DNA of 64,000 bases from Piscinibacter defluvii (lineage in GTDB: Bacteria; Pseudomonadota; Gammaproteobacteria; Burkholderiales; Burkholderiaceae_C). This document shows, one piece after another, positions 9,651-21,100 of this stretch; within the stretch, counting starts at the first letter, position 1; the number at the start of each line of letters is the position of its first letter. The notes beneath the pieces are model-generated. The model saw only the letters and a list, made by a program, of their open reading frames with translations. It made no database searches and was not told where the DNA came from. Location: assembly GCF_004011805.1 (NCBI RefSeq), contig NZ_ML137196.1:62001-126000 (forward strand). The letters are read 5' to 3'. Both the position numbers and the translations under genes were made by a program.

Positions 9651-10532
9651 ATGGAAACGTCCATGCTCGACCGCATCCGCGCCTCGATCCCGGCGCTGCC
9701 GCCGGCCGAGCAGCGCGTGGCCAAGCTGCTGCTGCTCGACCCGCGCAGCTTCGCGACGCTGCCGGTGGCCGAGCTCGCGGACCGCTCGCATGTGAGCAAG
9801 CCGACCGTGGTGCGCTTCTGCCGCAGCGTGGGCTACGACGGGCTGGCGGACTTCAAGCGCAAGCTGGCCGGCACGGTGAACGAGGGCGTGCCCTTCGTGC
9901 ACCGCGCGGTGGACGAGGACGACAAGGTCGGCGACATCGTGGTCAAGGTGATCGACAACGCGGTCAGCGCGCTGCTGAAGTACCGCAACGACGCCACCAG
10001 CCATGCCTTCGAGCGCGCCATCGAGGCGCTGGCCGAGGCCGGGCGCGCGGGCCGGCGCATCGAGTTCTACGGCGTCGGCAACTCCGGCATCGTGGCGCAG
10101 GATGCGCAGCACAAGTTCTTCCGCCTCGGCGTGCGCTCGGCCGCGGTGAGCGACGGCCACGTGCAGCTGATGGCCGCCACCATGCTCGGGCCGGGCGACT
10201 GCGCCGTCCTGATCAGCAACTCCGGCCGCACGCGCGACCTGCTCGATGCGGCCGAGGTGGCGCGCCGGCGCGGCGCGACGACCATCGTCATCACCTGCAG
10301 CGGCTCGCCGCTGGCGCTGATGGGCCAGGGCGGCGCCAACCAAGTGCTGCTGGCGGTGGACCACCCCGAGGACTACGACCGCTACAGCCCGATGGTGTCG
10401 CGCCTGCTGCACCTGACGGTGATCGACATCCTGACCACCGCCGTCGCGCTGCGCCTGCCCGGCGAGCTGCGGCCGATGCTGCAGGAGATCAAGAAGAACC
10501 TGCGCGCCAAGCGCTACGCGCAGCCGGAGTGA
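9651..10532 (+). CDS. RpiR-family regulator, HexR-like
   Basis: A 293-residue regulator with an N-terminal RpiR helix-turn-helix (about residues 5-80, VAELADRSHVSKPTVVRFCRSVGYDGLADFK) and a C-terminal SIS sugar-phosphate-binding domain (about residues 125-260, with EFYGVGNSG and VLISNSGRTRD). HexR proteins of this type repress central carbon genes such as zwf and release DNA on binding 2-keto-3-deoxy-6-phosphogluconate. Direct linkage to zwf (5-base gap) and the HexR-like palindrome at 8158-8172 support that role. Since other RpiR paralogues exist, the HexR name is inferred. Confidence 0.88.
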   Translation: METSMLDRIRASIPALPPAEQRVAKLLLLDPRSFATLPVAELADRSHVSKPTVVRFCRSVGYDGLADFKRKLAGTVNEGVPFVHRAVDEDDKVGDIVVKVIDNAVSALLKYRNDATSHAFERAIEALAEAGRAGRRIEFYGVGNSGIVAQDAQHKFFRLGVRSAAVSDGHVQLMAATMLGPGDCAVLISNSGRTRDLLDAAEVARRRGATTIVITCSGSPLALMGQGGANQVLLAVDHPEDYDRYSPMVSRLLHLTVIDILTTAVALRLPGELRPMLQEIKKNLRAKRYAQPE

Positions 10533-10548
10533 GCCGCGCGCGGGCCGG

Positions 10549-11055
10549 TCAGCGCCAGAAGCTGCCCTTGCCCTTGAAGTAGGTGGCGAACTCGTTGTCG
10601 GCCACCTTGCCCTGGGCGCTGGAGTCGTGGCGAATGGTGATCTTCGGCTCGTCCGGCTTGGCCTTGTCGGCCACGACCTTGATCACCAGCCCGGTGTGGT
10701 CCTTCGAGGGCGTGGCGTAGACGTCGTTGACCTTGACGTCGGCGAGCTTCTTCACCTCCGACAGGCCGCCGAGCATCGTCTTCACGCGGAAGGTGTAGCC
10801 GAGCATGCACTGCTCGCCCTTGCCGCCGCGCTTGTAGCCCCGCTGGTGCGACACCCAGTGCGCGCAGCCGGTGCCGGGGATGGGCTGCCAGCCGGACTTG
10901 CCACCCTCGTACCAGACGAAGCAGTCCTTCGGGTCGACATGCTTGTCGACCTGCGTCACCGCGGCGGCCAGTTCGGCCTTGCACGGTGCGCAGACGTCGA
11001 CGCCGTTGACCTTGCCGACCGCAGTGCTGCCAGGATGGATGCTGCACTTGGCCAT
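10549..11055 (-). CDS. Cysteine-rich hypothetical protein, possible NlpC/P60-like fold
   Basis: A 168-residue protein without a signal peptide that I do not recognise by name. The N-terminal 30 residues hold CSIHPG and CAPC, a possible metal-binding pair. The middle has DCFVWYEGGKSGWQPIPGTGCAHWVSHQRG, followed by VNDVYATPSKDHTGLVIKV. A Cys in a GCAHWVSH setting followed by a His in a GDV...HTGLV setting is the layout of NlpC/P60 and CHAP cysteine hydrolases, so that fold is possible. This is pattern reading only. It is the last of four small leftward genes and starts 11 bases after the preceding lipoprotein stop. Confidence 0.7.
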   Translation of the reverse strand: MAKCSIHPGSTAVGKVNGVDVCAPCKAELAAAVTQVDKHVDPKDCFVWYEGGKSGWQPIPGTGCAHWVSHQRGYKRGGKGEQCMLGYTFRVKTMLGGLSEVKKLADVKVNDVYATPSKDHTGLVIKVVADKAKPDEPKITIRHDSSAQGKVADNEFATYFKGKGSFWR

Positions 11056-11066
11056 CGTGCCTGCGC

Positions 11067-11498
11067 CTACTTCGCCGCTGCGCCGATGCGCGCGATCGTC
11101 TCGTCGAGCAGCGCGCGGGCCTCGGGCACGGCACGCGCCGCGACGAGCGCCTCGAGTTCGATCGCGGCCGGCTGGGCCGGCACCAGGTGCGCGCGCAGCA
11201 GCTCGGCGAGGCCGCGCTGGCCCGGCGTGCCGTCGGGCCCGGCATAACGCGCCCCCTGCAGTTCGGCAAGCGGGCGATCGCGCAGGTCCTGCAGCGCGCG
11301 GCGCAGTTCGGCGCGCTGGGCATCCGTCTCGGCCTGGATCTCGGCGCCGCGCAGCAAGGCCACCAGCGCGTCGGCCTGCGCCCGCGCCTGTGCCGATGCG
11401 GCCGGGGCCGCCGGCGCCGGGGGCGCGGCCGCGCGGTCGCCGCAGGCCGCGAGCAACAGGGCCAGGCCCCAGGCCACGAGCCGGCAGAGCGTCGTCAC
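11067..11498 (-). CDS. Small lipoprotein of unknown function
   Basis: A 143-residue protein starting with GTG at 11498; the GTGA overlap with the previous stop (11495-11498) decides this start. The N-terminus VTTLCRLVAWGLALLLAACGD is a lipoprotein signal with lipobox LAAC, so the mature protein should be attached to a membrane from the cysteine. An Ala/Pro-rich linker and a largely helical C-terminal region follow. I do not recognise a family. Coupling with the upstream NTF2-like lipoprotein suggests that the two act together. Confidence 0.72.
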   Translation of the reverse strand: MTTLCRLVAWGLALLLAACGDRAAAPPAPAAPAASAQARAQADALVALLRGAEIQAETDAQRAELRRALQDLRDRPLAELQGARYAGPDGTPGQRGLAELLRAHLVPAQPAAIELEALVAARAVPEARALLDETIARIGAAAK

Positions 11499-11968
11499 GG
11501 CGCTTCGCCCTTGTCGAACACGATGCGCCAGACTCCCGGCGCCTCCTGGCGCCACACCGAGTTGAAGCGCGCGATCCGCTTGCCCTGCGGGTCGTGCACC
11601 GGGCCGCTGGAGTGCGCGAGCGTGCCGTCGGCGAGCACGTCGACGCGGTCGGGTTCCCACGAGAACGGCGCGACCGGGCCGTCGAAGAACGGTTTCCAGG
11701 CCGCCATCACCGCGGCCTTGCCGTGGTGCACGCGCTGGCTGCCGTAGAACACCGCCTGCTCGGACAGGAAGCGCTCGAAGCCGGCCGCGTCGCGGCTGGC
11801 CATCGTCTGCGCGAAGGCGCGTTCGGTGGCCTCGACCTGTGCGCGCAGCGCGTCCGGCGACGCGCCTGGGGCAGCGCAACCCCCGGCCAGGGCCAGCCCG
11901 GCGGCCGCCATGCCGACCCAGACGCTGCGCGGCCACGCCGGGCCTGGAGCGCGGGTATCGTGGCTCAT
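11495..11968 (-). CDS. Lipoprotein with SnoaL/DUF4440-like (NTF2-like) domain
   Basis: A 157-residue protein with a signal segment (about residues 12-31) ending in a cysteine within ALAGGCAAPG, which suggests a lipoprotein. The remainder, ATERAFAQTMASRDAAGFERFLSEQAVFYG through WRQEAPGVWRIVFDKGEAP, has the alternating pattern of DUF4440/SnoaL-like ketosteroid-isomerase-fold proteins. Members occur as small ligand-binding or isomerase-like modules; no specific substrate can be named. Its start overlaps the upstream stop in an ATGA (11965-11968), and its stop overlaps the next gene start by four bases. Confidence 0.8.
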   Translation of the reverse strand: MSHDTRAPGPAWPRSVWVGMAAAGLALAGGCAAPGASPDALRAQVEATERAFAQTMASRDAAGFERFLSEQAVFYGSQRVHHGKAAVMAAWKPFFDGPVAPFSWEPDRVDVLADGTLAHSSGPVHDPQGKRIARFNSVWRQEAPGVWRIVFDKGEAP

Positions 11969-12162
11969 GCTGCCGTCCTATGCGGGTAGAGCCGGCTGAC
12001 GAACTCCTTGTCGCCGGCCGACAGCGCCAGGTTGCGCCCGAACAGCGGGCCATCGGAGTACTCGGGCGGGAACCAGCAGGCCATGAGGGACAGCGGATCG
12101 AAGGGCTTGGGGAAAGGGAAGCGGTCGGCCTCCCACGCGGTGAAGGAATTCTGGTCGACCAT
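11965..12162 (-). pseudogene. Short ORF resembling the C-terminus of an astacin-like metallopeptidase
   Basis: A 65-codon frame whose product ends FDPLSLMACWFPPEY...LFGRNLALSAGDKEFVSRLYPH. The S-L-M turn, then a Pro-rich stretch, then LSxxDxxFxxxLYP, is how bacterial astacin/matrixin-like zinc peptidases end after the catalytic HExxH. No HExxH motif is encoded here or in the 117 bases upstream, so the catalytic part is missing. It is either a decayed remnant or a small protein reusing that tail. The ATGA overlap with the next lipoprotein gene implies that it is still translated, or was until recently. Confidence 0.5.
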
Positions 12163-12279
12163 GTCGCGCGTCCAGTGAACAGCCCGATGGAGACATGCGC
12201 CCTCCCCGCTCCAGCCACGCCCTGCGGTCAGGCTAGCAGCGCCGGCCCTCGGGCGGCAAGCCCTGCCGTCGTGCGTTGA

Positions 12280-15200
12280 TCAGGCGCGGGACCCGCTCGG
12301 CCCATGACGCGACAGCACCGGCGCAAGCGCCGCTCCCGTGTGGCTCGCCGGGTTCGCCGCCAGCGCCTCGGGGGTCGTCTCCGCCACGACGCGCCCGCCG
12401 CGCGCACCGCCCTCGGGCCCGAGGTCGACGATCCAGTCGGCCTCCGCGATCACGTCCAGGTCGTGTTCGATCACCACCACGCTGTGACCGCCGTCCACCA
12501 GCCGGTGCAGCACGCGGATCAGCTTCTCCACGTCGGCCATGTGCAGGCCGACGGTCGGTTCGTCGAGCACGTAGAGCGTGTGCGGCGCCTTGTTGCCGCG
12601 CCGCGTGACGTCGTCGCGCACCTTGGTCAGCTCGGTCACGAGCTTGATGCGCTGCGCCTCGCCGCCGGAGAGCGTGGGGCTCGGCTGGCCGAGCGTCAGG
12701 TAGCCCAGGCCCACGTCGCGCAGCAGCGACAGCGGGTACGAGATCGCCGGCATCGAGGCGAAGAACTCGACCGCCTCGTCCACCTCCATCGTCAGCACCT
12801 CGCCGACGTGCTTGCCGCGCCAGCTCACCGCCAGCGTCTCCGGGTTGAAGCGCTGGCCGTGGCAGACGTCGCAGGGCACCTTCACGTCGGGCAGGAAGCT
12901 CATCTCGATGGTGCGCAGGCCCTGCCCTTCGCAGGCCGGGCAGCGCCCCTCGCCGGTGTTGAACGAGAAGCGCGCCGGCCCGTAGCCGCGCGCCTTGGCC
13001 TCCAGCGTGTCGGCGAACAGGCGGCGGATGGTGTCCCAGAAGCCGATGTAGGTGGCCGGGCAGGAGCGCGGCGTCTTGCCGATCGGCGTCTGGTCGACCT
13101 CGAGCACGCGGTCGACGCGCGAGTAGCCGTCGATCGCCGTGCAGCCGGCCCAGGCCGGCTTCGCGCCACGGGTGTTGATGAACTGCAGGTTGGCCAGCAG
13201 CACGTCGCGCGCCAGGGTGGACTTGCCCGAGCCGCTGACCCCGGTCACCGCCACCAGCCGGCCGAGCGGAACCGCCACGTCCAGCTGCTGCAGGTTGTGC
13301 AGCGCCGCGCCGCGCACCACCAGCTGAGGCGTCGCGGCGTCGACCGGGCGGCGCGGCTGCAGCGGGTGGCGCATCGGCGCGGCGAGGAAGCGGCCGGTCA
13401 CCGAATCCGCATGTGCCGCCAGTTCGTGCAGGTCGCCCTGCGCCACCAGCCGGCCGCCGCGCTTGCCGGCGCCCGGGCCGATGTCGATGATGTGGTCGGC
13501 GCGGCGGATGGTGTCCTCGTCGTGCTCGACCACGACCAGCGTGTTGCCCTTGTCGCCCAGCTTGTGCAGCGCGTCGAGCAGGATCTGGTTGTCGCGCGGG
13601 TGCAGCCCGATGGTCGGCTCGTCGAGCACGTAGCACACGCCCTGCAGGTTGCTGCCCAGCTGCGCCGCGAGCCGGATGCGCTGCGCCTCGCCGCCCGAGA
13701 GCGTGGGCGCCGCGCGGTCCAGCGTCAGGTAGCCCAGGCCCACCTCCTCGAGGAACTCGAGCCGGCTGCGGATCTCGCTGATGACGTCGCGCGCGATGTC
13801 GGCGTCACGACCGGCCAGCCGCAGCGATTCAATCCAGACGCGGCAGTCGCTCACGCTCCATTGCGCGATCGTGGCGATCGACTTGTCGTCAAAGCTCACG
13901 CCGCGCGAAGCGGCGTTCAGGCGCGTGCCGCCGCAGTCCGGGCAGGGTGCGTCGACCACGCCCTCGACCTCGGGCTCCTCGGAGGGGAAGCTCTGCTCGC
14001 GGCCCTTGTCGTCGTCGTCGCGGCGCGAGTCGTCGTAGGCCTTGCGCTGCTCGCGCGTCAGCGCGAGGCCGGTGCCGACGCAGCTGGTGCACCAGCCGTG
14101 TTTGCTGTTGTAGCTGAACATGCGCGGGTCCAGCTCGGGGTAGCTGGTGCCGCACACCGGGCAGGCGCGCTTGGTCGAGAACACCTTCACCGTGCCGATG
14201 CGGCCGGTCGGCGCGCCCGTGGCCATCGCGCCCTTCAGGCCGTCCAGCGGCGCCAGCAGGTGCATCACGCCCTTGCCGAGCTCGAGGGTCTTCGCGAGCA
14301 GCGCGCGCAGCTCGGCCTCGTGGGCCGGGTCGATCACCAGGTCACCCACCGGCAGCTCGAGCGTGTGCTCCTTGAAGCGGTCCAGCCGCGGCCAGGGGTC
14401 GACCTTCAGGAACTCGCCGTCCACGCGCAGATGGGTGTGGCCGCGCGCCTTGGCCCATTTGGCGAGATCGGTGTAGACGCCCTTGCGGTTGACGACCAGC
14501 GGCGCGAGCAGGCCGACGTGCACTCCCTTGTGGTCGCGCAGCAGCTGGGCGGCGATGCTCTCGGCGCTCTGCGGGCGCACCGGCGCACCGTCCTTCGTGC
14601 AGTGCTGCAGGCCGAGCTTCACGTACAGCAGGCGCAGGAAGTGCCACACCTCGGTGGTGGTGGCCACCGTGCTCTTGCGCCCGCCGCGCGAGAGGCGCTG
14701 CTCGATCGCCACGGTCGGCGGGATGCCGTACACCGCGTCCACCTCGGGCCGCCCGGCCGGCTGCACGATGCTGCGCGCGTAGGCGTTGAGCGACTCCAGG
14801 TAGCGCCGCTGGCCCTCGTTGAACAGGATATCGAAGGCCAGCGTGCTCTTGCCCGAGCCCGACACGCCGGTGATGACGCTGAACTGCCCGCGCGGGATGT
14901 CGACGTCGAGCGACTTCAGGTTGTGCTCGCGCGCGTTGACGATGCGGATCACCTCCTCCGCCGCGCGGCGCTGATCGCGCCTTTCCAGCAAGACACTCTG
15001 CAGCGGGCGCGACTCCTCCACGCCGAGCGCCTGGTCGTATTCGGCCAGCGCGCGGCCGGTGTGCGACGTGGGATGTCGCTTCACCTCCTCCGGCGGCCCG
15101 GCGCAGACCAGCTCGCCGCCGGCCTCGCCGCCCTCGGGGCCGAGTTCGATCAGCCAGTCGCTGGCGCGGATCACGTCCAGGTTGTGCTCGATCACGATGA

Positions 15201-17973
15201 TCGAGTGGCCGGCGTCGAGCAGCTTGCGGAAGGCCCGCATCAGCTTGGCGATGTCGTCGAAGTGCAGCCCGGTGGTCGGCTCGTCGAACAGGTACAGCGT
15301 GCCCTTCCTCGCCGCCGGCTGGCTCGGACCGCCCGCGGCCTCGGCCAGGAAGCCGGCCAGCTTCAGGCGCTGCGCCTCGCCGCCGGAAAGCGTGGGCACC
15401 GGCTGGCCGAGCTTCACGTACTCGAGGCCGACGTCGACGATCGGCTGCAGCACGCGCAGCACCTCGCGGTCGTCGCGGAACAGCTGCACCGCCTCGCTGA
15501 CGGTGAGCTCCAGCACGTCGGCCACGCTCAGCTCGCGCAGCACCTCGCCCGGTGCCCGGCGGTCGATCCTGATGTCGAGGATCTCGGCGCGGTAGCGGCG
15601 TCCGTCGCAGTCCGGGCAGCGCAGGTAGACGTCGCTGAGGAACTGCATCTCGACATGCTCGAAGCCGGAGCCGCCGCAGGTCGGGCAGCGCCCGTCGCCG
15701 GCGTTGAAGCTGAACATGCCCGCGCCGTAGCCGCGCTGCAGCGCCAGCGGCGCCTGCGCGAACAGCTTGCGGATCTCGTCGAACGCGCCGACGTAGCTGG
15801 CGGGATTCGAACGCGCCGTCTTGCCGATCGGCGACTGGTCGACGAACACCGCGTCGGCCAGCCAGTCGGCGCCGAGCAGTCGGTCGTGCTCGCCGGGTGA
15901 TTCGGTCGCCTTGCCGAAGTGGCGCTGCAGCGCCGGGTGCAGCACGTCCTGCATCAGCGTGCTCTTGCCCGAGCCGGAGACGCCGGTCACGCACACCAGG
16001 TGCTGGAGCGGGAACTCGACCGTCAGGTCCTTCAGGTTGTGCTCGCGCGCGCCCTCGACGATGAGCTTGGGCGTCGCCGGCCCCACCAGCCGCTTGATGC
16101 CCATGCTCACGTGCTTGCGCCCGCCGAGGTAGGCGCCGGTCAGCGTGTCGGCGCTGCGGATCGCCTCGGGCGTGCCGTCGAACACGATGGTGCCGCCGCG
16201 TTCGCCCGGGCCCGGGCCCATGTCGATCAGCCGGTCGGCGGCCAGCATCACGGCCGGGTCGTGCTCGACGACCACCAGCGTGTTGCCGGCGTCGCGCAGG
16301 CGCTGCATGGCCTGCACGATGCGGTTCATGTCGCGCGGGTGCAGGCCGATGCTCGGCTCGTCGAGCACGAACATCGTGTTGACCAGCGAGGTGCCGAGCG
16401 CGGTGGTCAGGTTGATGCGCTGCACCTCGCCGCCGCTGAGCGTGCGGCTCTGGCGGTCCAGCGTCAGGTAGCCGATGCCGACGTCGCACAGGTACTTCAG
16501 CCGGGTGCGGATCTCGTCGAGTAGCAGCTTGAGCGCCTCGTCGAGCATCGAGCTCGGCAGGCTGAGCCGCTCGAAGAAGCGCCGCAGCCGCTCGATCGGG
16601 ATCAGCATCAGGTCGTGCACCGTCAGCCCGGGCAGCGCCTCGAGCTGCTCGCGCGACCACTGCACGCCGCGCGGCAGGAAGCGTTTCTGCGGCGCGAGCG
16701 CCGCGTCGGCGTCGTCCCTGGAGCCCAGGCGCCACAGCAGTGCCTCGGTCTTCAGGCGCGCGCCACCGCAGGCGGTGCAGGGGGTGTAGCTGCGGTACTT
16801 GGACAAGAGCACGCGGATGTGCATCTTGTAGGCCTTGGACTCGAGGTACTCGAAGAAGCGCCTCACGCCGTACCACTGCTTGTTCCAGTTGCCGTTCCAG
16901 TGCGGCGAGCCGTTGATCACCCAGTCGCGCTGCGCCGGGGTGAGCTGCGACCAGGGCGTGTCGCGCGGGATGCCGGCCTCGCCGCCGTACTTCAGCAGGT
17001 CGTCCTGGCATTCCTTCCAGGCCGGCGTCTGCATCGGCTTGATCGCGCCCGAGCGCAGCGTCTTGCGGTGGTCCGGGATCACCAGCCCGTAGTCGACGCC
17101 GATCACGCGGCCGAAGCCGCGGCAGGTGTCGCAGGCGCCGTAGGCCGAGTTGAAGCTGAACAGGGCCGGCTGCGGATCGGCGTAGCGGATGTCGCTGTCG
17201 GGGCAGTGCAGGCCGGTGGAGAAACGCCACAGGTCCGGCTCGCCTTCTTCCTTCAGCGCATAGACGTTGACCCGGCCGGCGCCGCGCTTGAGCGCGGTCT
17301 CGATCGCCTCGATGGCGCGGATCTTCTCGGTGCCCTGGATGCGGAAGCGGTCCGCGACGACATCCAGCATCTTGCGCGGCCCGGTCGGCGAGGCCACCTC
17401 GCGCTGCGCCTGCACACGCGTGAAGCCGCTCGCAGCGAGCCACTGCTCGATGTCCTGCTCGCTGGTGTTGGCCGGCAGCTCGACCGGGAAGGTGACCACG
17501 AGGCGGTGGTCGCCGTCCCTGGTGCGCGCCATCAACTCGGCGTAGATCGTCTCCGGCGAGTCGTGCCGAACGCGCTGCGCGGTCTGCCGGTCGAACAGTT
17601 CGGCGGCGCGTGCGAACAGCAGCTTCAGGTGGTCGTTCAGCTCGGTCATCGTGCCGACCGTGCTGCGGCTCGAGCGCACCGGGTTGGTCTGGTCGATCGC
17701 GATCGCCGGCGGAACGCCGTCGACCCGGTCCACCGCCGGGCGGTCCATGCGGTCGAGGAACTGGCGCGCGTAGGCGCTGAAGGTCTCGACGTAGCGCCGC
17801 TGGCCCTCGGCGTACAGCGTGTCGAACACCAGGCTGGACTTGCCCGAACCGCTCGGCCCGGTGACCACCGTCATCTCGCCGGTGCGGATGTCGAGGTCGA
17901 GGTTCTTCAGGTTGTGCTGGCGTGCGCCGCGGATGCGGATCAGGCCCGTGTCGGGTTGGCGGCGTCTGTCCAT
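12280..17973 (-). CDS. uvrA: Double-length UvrA-family excinuclease subunit
   Basis: A 1897-residue protein, twice the usual 940, made of two complete UvrA units in tandem. Each unit has two ABC ATPase modules: Walker A sites lie near residues 39 (GPSGSGKSS), 664, 1036 and 1578 (GVSGSGKST), and [18 protein letters not shown] signatures occur four times. Zinc-binding CxxC pairs recur ([39 protein letters not shown]). UvrA dimers find bulky DNA damage and load UvrB, so this chain resembles a covalent dimer. Similar long forms are known in Burkholderiales and other proteobacteria. I cannot tell whether it is the only UvrA. No LexA box of the CTG-N10-CAG form was seen upstream. Confidence 0.93.
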   Translation of the reverse strand: MDRRRQPDTGLIRIRGARQHNLKNLDLDIRTGEMTVVTGPSGSGKSSLVFDTLYAEGQRRYVETFSAYARQFLDRMDRPAVDRVDGVPPAIAIDQTNPVRSSRSTVGTMTELNDHLKLLFARAAELFDRQTAQRVRHDSPETIYAELMARTRDGDHRLVVTFPVELPANTSEQDIEQWLAASGFTRVQAQREVASPTGPRKMLDVVADRFRIQGTEKIRAIEAIETALKRGAGRVNVYALKEEGEPDLWRFSTGLHCPDSDIRYADPQPALFSFNSAYGACDTCRGFGRVIGVDYGLVIPDHRKTLRSGAIKPMQTPAWKECQDDLLKYGGEAGIPRDTPWSQLTPAQRDWVINGSPHWNGNWNKQWYGVRRFFEYLESKAYKMHIRVLLSKYRSYTPCTACGGARLKTEALLWRLGSRDDADAALAPQKRFLPRGVQWSREQLEALPGLTVHDLMLIPIERLRRFFERLSLPSSMLDEALKLLLDEIRTRLKYLCDVGIGYLTLDRQSRTLSGGEVQRINLTTALGTSLVNTMFVLDEPSIGLHPRDMNRIVQAMQRLRDAGNTLVVVEHDPAVMLAADRLIDMGPGPGERGGTIVFDGTPEAIRSADTLTGAYLGGRKHVSMGIKRLVGPATPKLIVEGAREHNLKDLTVEFPLQHLVCVTGVSGSGKSTLMQDVLHPALQRHFGKATESPGEHDRLLGADWLADAVFVDQSPIGKTARSNPASYVGAFDEIRKLFAQAPLALQRGYGAGMFSFNAGDGRCPTCGGSGFEHVEMQFLSDVYLRCPDCDGRRYRAEILDIRIDRRAPGEVLRELSVADVLELTVSEAVQLFRDDREVLRVLQPIVDVGLEYVKLGQPVPTLSGGEAQRLKLAGFLAEAAGGPSQPAARKGTLYLFDEPTTGLHFDDIAKLMRAFRKLLDAGHSIIVIEHNLDVIRASDWLIELGPEGGEAGGELVCAGPPEEVKRHPTSHTGRALAEYDQALGVEESRPLQSVLLERRDQRRAAEEVIRIVNAREHNLKSLDVDIPRGQFSVITGVSGSGKSTLAFDILFNEGQRRYLESLNAYARSIVQPAGRPEVDAVYGIPPTVAIEQRLSRGGRKSTVATTTEVWHFLRLLYVKLGLQHCTKDGAPVRPQSAESIAAQLLRDHKGVHVGLLAPLVVNRKGVYTDLAKWAKARGHTHLRVDGEFLKVDPWPRLDRFKEHTLELPVGDLVIDPAHEAELRALLAKTLELGKGVMHLLAPLDGLKGAMATGAPTGRIGTVKVFSTKRACPVCGTSYPELDPRMFSYNSKHGWCTSCVGTGLALTREQRKAYDDSRRDDDDKGREQSFPSEEPEVEGVVDAPCPDCGGTRLNAASRGVSFDDKSIATIAQWSVSDCRVWIESLRLAGRDADIARDVISEIRSRLEFLEEVGLGYLTLDRAAPTLSGGEAQRIRLAAQLGSNLQGVCYVLDEPTIGLHPRDNQILLDALHKLGDKGNTLVVVEHDEDTIRRADHIIDIGPGAGKRGGRLVAQGDLHELAAHADSVTGRFLAAPMRHPLQPRRPVDAATPQLVVRGAALHNLQQLDVAVPLGRLVAVTGVSGSGKSTLARDVLLANLQFINTRGAKPAWAGCTAIDGYSRVDRVLEVDQTPIGKTPRSCPATYIGFWDTIRRLFADTLEAKARGYGPARFSFNTGEGRCPACEGQGLRTIEMSFLPDVKVPCDVCHGQRFNPETLAVSWRGKHVGEVLTMEVDEAVEFFASMPAISYPLSLLRDVGLGYLTLGQPSPTLSGGEAQRIKLVTELTKVRDDVTRRGNKAPHTLYVLDEPTVGLHMADVEKLIRVLHRLVDGGHSVVVIEHDLDVIAEADWIVDLGPEGGARGGRVVAETTPEALAANPASHTGAALAPVLSRHGPSGSRA

Positions 17974-18061
17974 GGGGTGCCCGGTGGGAGGCGGGAGATT
18001 CTACGGATCGGGCCCAACCCTGCCCCGGACATCGGGGGTTGTAGGGCAGCCGGCTGCGAAT

Positions 18062-18072
18062 CGAAACTTTCG
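18062..18072. promoter_or_regulatory. AT-rich divergent promoter region between uvrA and the oxidase gene
   Basis: The short palindrome CGAAA-C-TTTCG lies in a roughly 25-base AT-richer island (about 18059-18083) inside the 131-base gap between the two divergent starts. It probably holds promoter or operator elements for one or both genes. No convincing -35/-10 pair was assigned. Confidence 0.25.
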
Positions 18073-18104
18073 TAACAAATACCAACCGCGCGGGCCCTGG
18101 AGGG

Positions 18105-21100
18105 GTGGCCGTGCCAAGCGCCATGAAGAACACCAAGGCACGGCGTCCGCATGCAGTCACGCTCCCGCTGCTCGTCGCAGCCGCGTTGCTGGCCTCCTGC
18201 GGCGGGGGCGATCCCGACCCGGCCGACGAGGCCGAGCGCAGCGGCGCCCCGAAACGTGCCGCCTTCGTGCCGAGCGGCGCGATCCCGGCCGATGCGCACC
18301 AGCGCGGCATGTGGTCGCCGGTCACGCCCTGGCCGCTGATCCCGCTGCACGCCGTGCTGCTGCCCGACGGGCGCGTGATGAGCTACGGCACCAAGGCCGA
18401 CGGCACGCAGACCGCCTACTTCATCTACGACGTGTGGGATCCGGCCGGCGGCCTGGCCGGCGGCCACAGCACGCTGGACAACCAGACCGGCACCGACATC
18501 TTCTGCAGCTCGCAGCTGCTGCTGCCCTCGGGCGACGCGGTGTTCATCGCCGGCGGCGACAACTGGACCGGCAGCGCCACCACCAATACCGGCAACAACA
18601 ACTCGAACCTGTTCCGGCTCTCGGACAACACGCTGACCCGGCAGTCCAACATGAACCGGGCGCGCTGGTACTCGACCTCGACCACGCTGCTCAACGGCGA
18701 CACCTACATCCAGGGCGGCAGCAGCGGCACCGACCGGCCCGAGGTGCGCCAGGCCGACGGCGTGTTCCGCCTGCTCTCCGGCGCGAACACCAGCAGCCTG
18801 GACTTCATGTACCCGCGCAACTTCGTCGCGCCGGACGGCCGCGTGTTCGGCTACGACAGCGCCGGCCGCATGTACTACGTCGACCCGAGCGGCACCGGCA
18901 GCCTGACCTCGGTGGGCCAGTTCGCCGGCAGCTACACCGGCAGCGATGCGAGCGCGGCGATGTTCCGGCCCGGACGCATCCTGCAGCTGGGCGGCAACAG
19001 CAACGGCGCGATCGTGATCGACATCCGCAACGGCGCGCCGGTGGTCACGCCCACCGGCTCGATGTCCACCCAGCGCCGGCTCGTCAACAGCACCGTCCTG
19101 CCCGACGGCAAGGTGCTCGCCACCGGCGGCAGCCGCACCTGGAACGCGCTCGACCAGGTGAACAACAGCGCCGAGATCTGGAACCCGGACACCGGCGCCT
19201 GGACGGTGGGCGCCTCGGGCGTGCAGGCGCGGCTGTACCACTCGATCTCGCTGCTGCTGCCCGACGGCTCGGTGATGGTCGGCGGCGGCGGAGCGCCGGG
19301 GCCGCAGAACAACACCAACTTCGAGCTCTACTTCCCGCCCTACCTGTTCACCGCCGGCGGCCAGCTCGCGCCGCGCCCGGTGATCGACGCCGCGCCGACG
19401 GTGATGGACATCGGCCGCACCTACACGCTGGACACCTCGGGCGCCGGCCCGGCGGCACGCGTGGTGATGATCAAGACCGGCTCGGTGACGCACAGCTGGA
19501 ACATGGAGCAGCGTTTCGTCGAGCTGACCTTCGCCGCCGATGGCAACCGGCTCGCGGTGCAGGCGCCCACCCGCGCCGCCGACGCGCCGCCGGGCTTCTA
19601 CATGCTGTTCGTGCTCGATGCCAACGGCGTGCCCTCGGAAGCGAAGATCGTGCGCGTCAACGTCGCCGCCACGCCCAACCCGGCCACCGTGCCGACGCTC
19701 GCGTCGCCGGGCGACCGCAACGCCACCGTCGGCAGCCCCGCCAGCGTGCAGCTCACCGGCAGCGACCCGAACGGCGACACGCTGCGCTACAGCGCCACCG
19801 GCCTGCCGCCCGGCCTGTCGATCGACGCCGCCAGCGGCCTGATCTCCGGCACGCCGACGACCGCGGGCACCTACAACGTGGTCGCGGCGGTGAGCGACGG
19901 CGTCAACAACGCGAGCGTCGGCTTCACCTGGACGGTGGCCGGCAACGGCGGCGGCCTGGTGGTCTCGATCCCGCTCGCCCCGTCGGCCACGCTGGCCGGC
20001 AGCAGCGCCAGCTTCAGCGCCAGCGCCACCGGCAGCAACGTGCGCTACCGCTGGGACTTCGGCGACGGCAGCGGCACCGACTGGAGCAGCTCGCCCGGCG
20101 CCAGCCACGCCTATGCGCAGCCGGGCCTCTACACGGTGACCGTGACGGCGATCGACGACGCCGGCGTCGAGCAGCGCGCCTCGGTGCTGCAGGCGATCTA
20201 CCTCGCGCCGACGGCCGGCACGCCGGTGGCCTCCGGTCCGCTCGCGCTGGCCGGTGGCCGGCTCTGGGTGGTCAATCCGGACAACGACAGCGTCGCCGTG
20301 TTCGACACCGGCACGCGCGCGCGCCTGGCCGAGATCCCGGTCGGCGCCGCGCCGCGCACGCTGGCGGTGGCGGCCAACGGCCTGGTCTGGGTGGCGAACA
20401 AGCGCGCCGCGACACTGAGCGTGATCGACCCGGCCACGCTGGCCGTGGTGCGCACCATCGCACTGCCGCGCGGCTCGGCGCCGTACGGCGTGGCGGCCTC
20501 GGCGAACGGCGTCGCGCTGGTCGTGCTCGAGGGCAGCGGCACCGTGCTGAAGTTCGACACCACGAGCTTCGCGCAGACCGGCAGCCTCGCGCTCGGCGCG
20601 AACCCGCGCCACGTCGCGCTGTCCGCCGATGGCGCGACCGCCTATGTGAGCCGCTTCATCACGCCGCCCGCGCCGGGCGAGTCGACCGCCACGCCGGGCA
20701 ACGGCAACGGCGAGCTGCTGGTGCTGAACACCGCCAGCCTGGCCCTGACCCGCACCATCACGCTGGCCACCAGCAGCAAGCCGGACTTCGAGAACCAGGG
20801 CCGCGGCCTGCCGAACTACCTCGGCGCGGCGGCGATCTCGCCCGACGGCAGCGCCGCCTGGGTGCCCTCCAAGCAGGACAACATCCAGCGCGGCGGCGCG
20901 CGCGACGGCCTGCCGCTGAACTTCCAGAACACCGTGCGCGCGATCAGCTCTCGCATCGTGCTGGCCGGCGGCAGCGAAGACCTGGCCGGCCGCATCGACC
21001 ACGACAACGCCAGCCTGGCGAGCGCCGCGGCGTTCGACCCGAAGGGCCTGTACCTGTTCGTCGCACTCGAGACCAGCCGCGAGGTGGCGGTGGTCGACGC

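Noticed and set aside
17974-18104. Search for an SOS (LexA) box upstream of uvrA
   Set aside because: No CTG-N10-CAG match was found, so no SOS site is claimed.
14342-18325. A 1327-codon minus-strand frame overlapping uvrA
   Set aside because: It is a different frame of the uvrA gene with an unrelated repetitive product and no motif.
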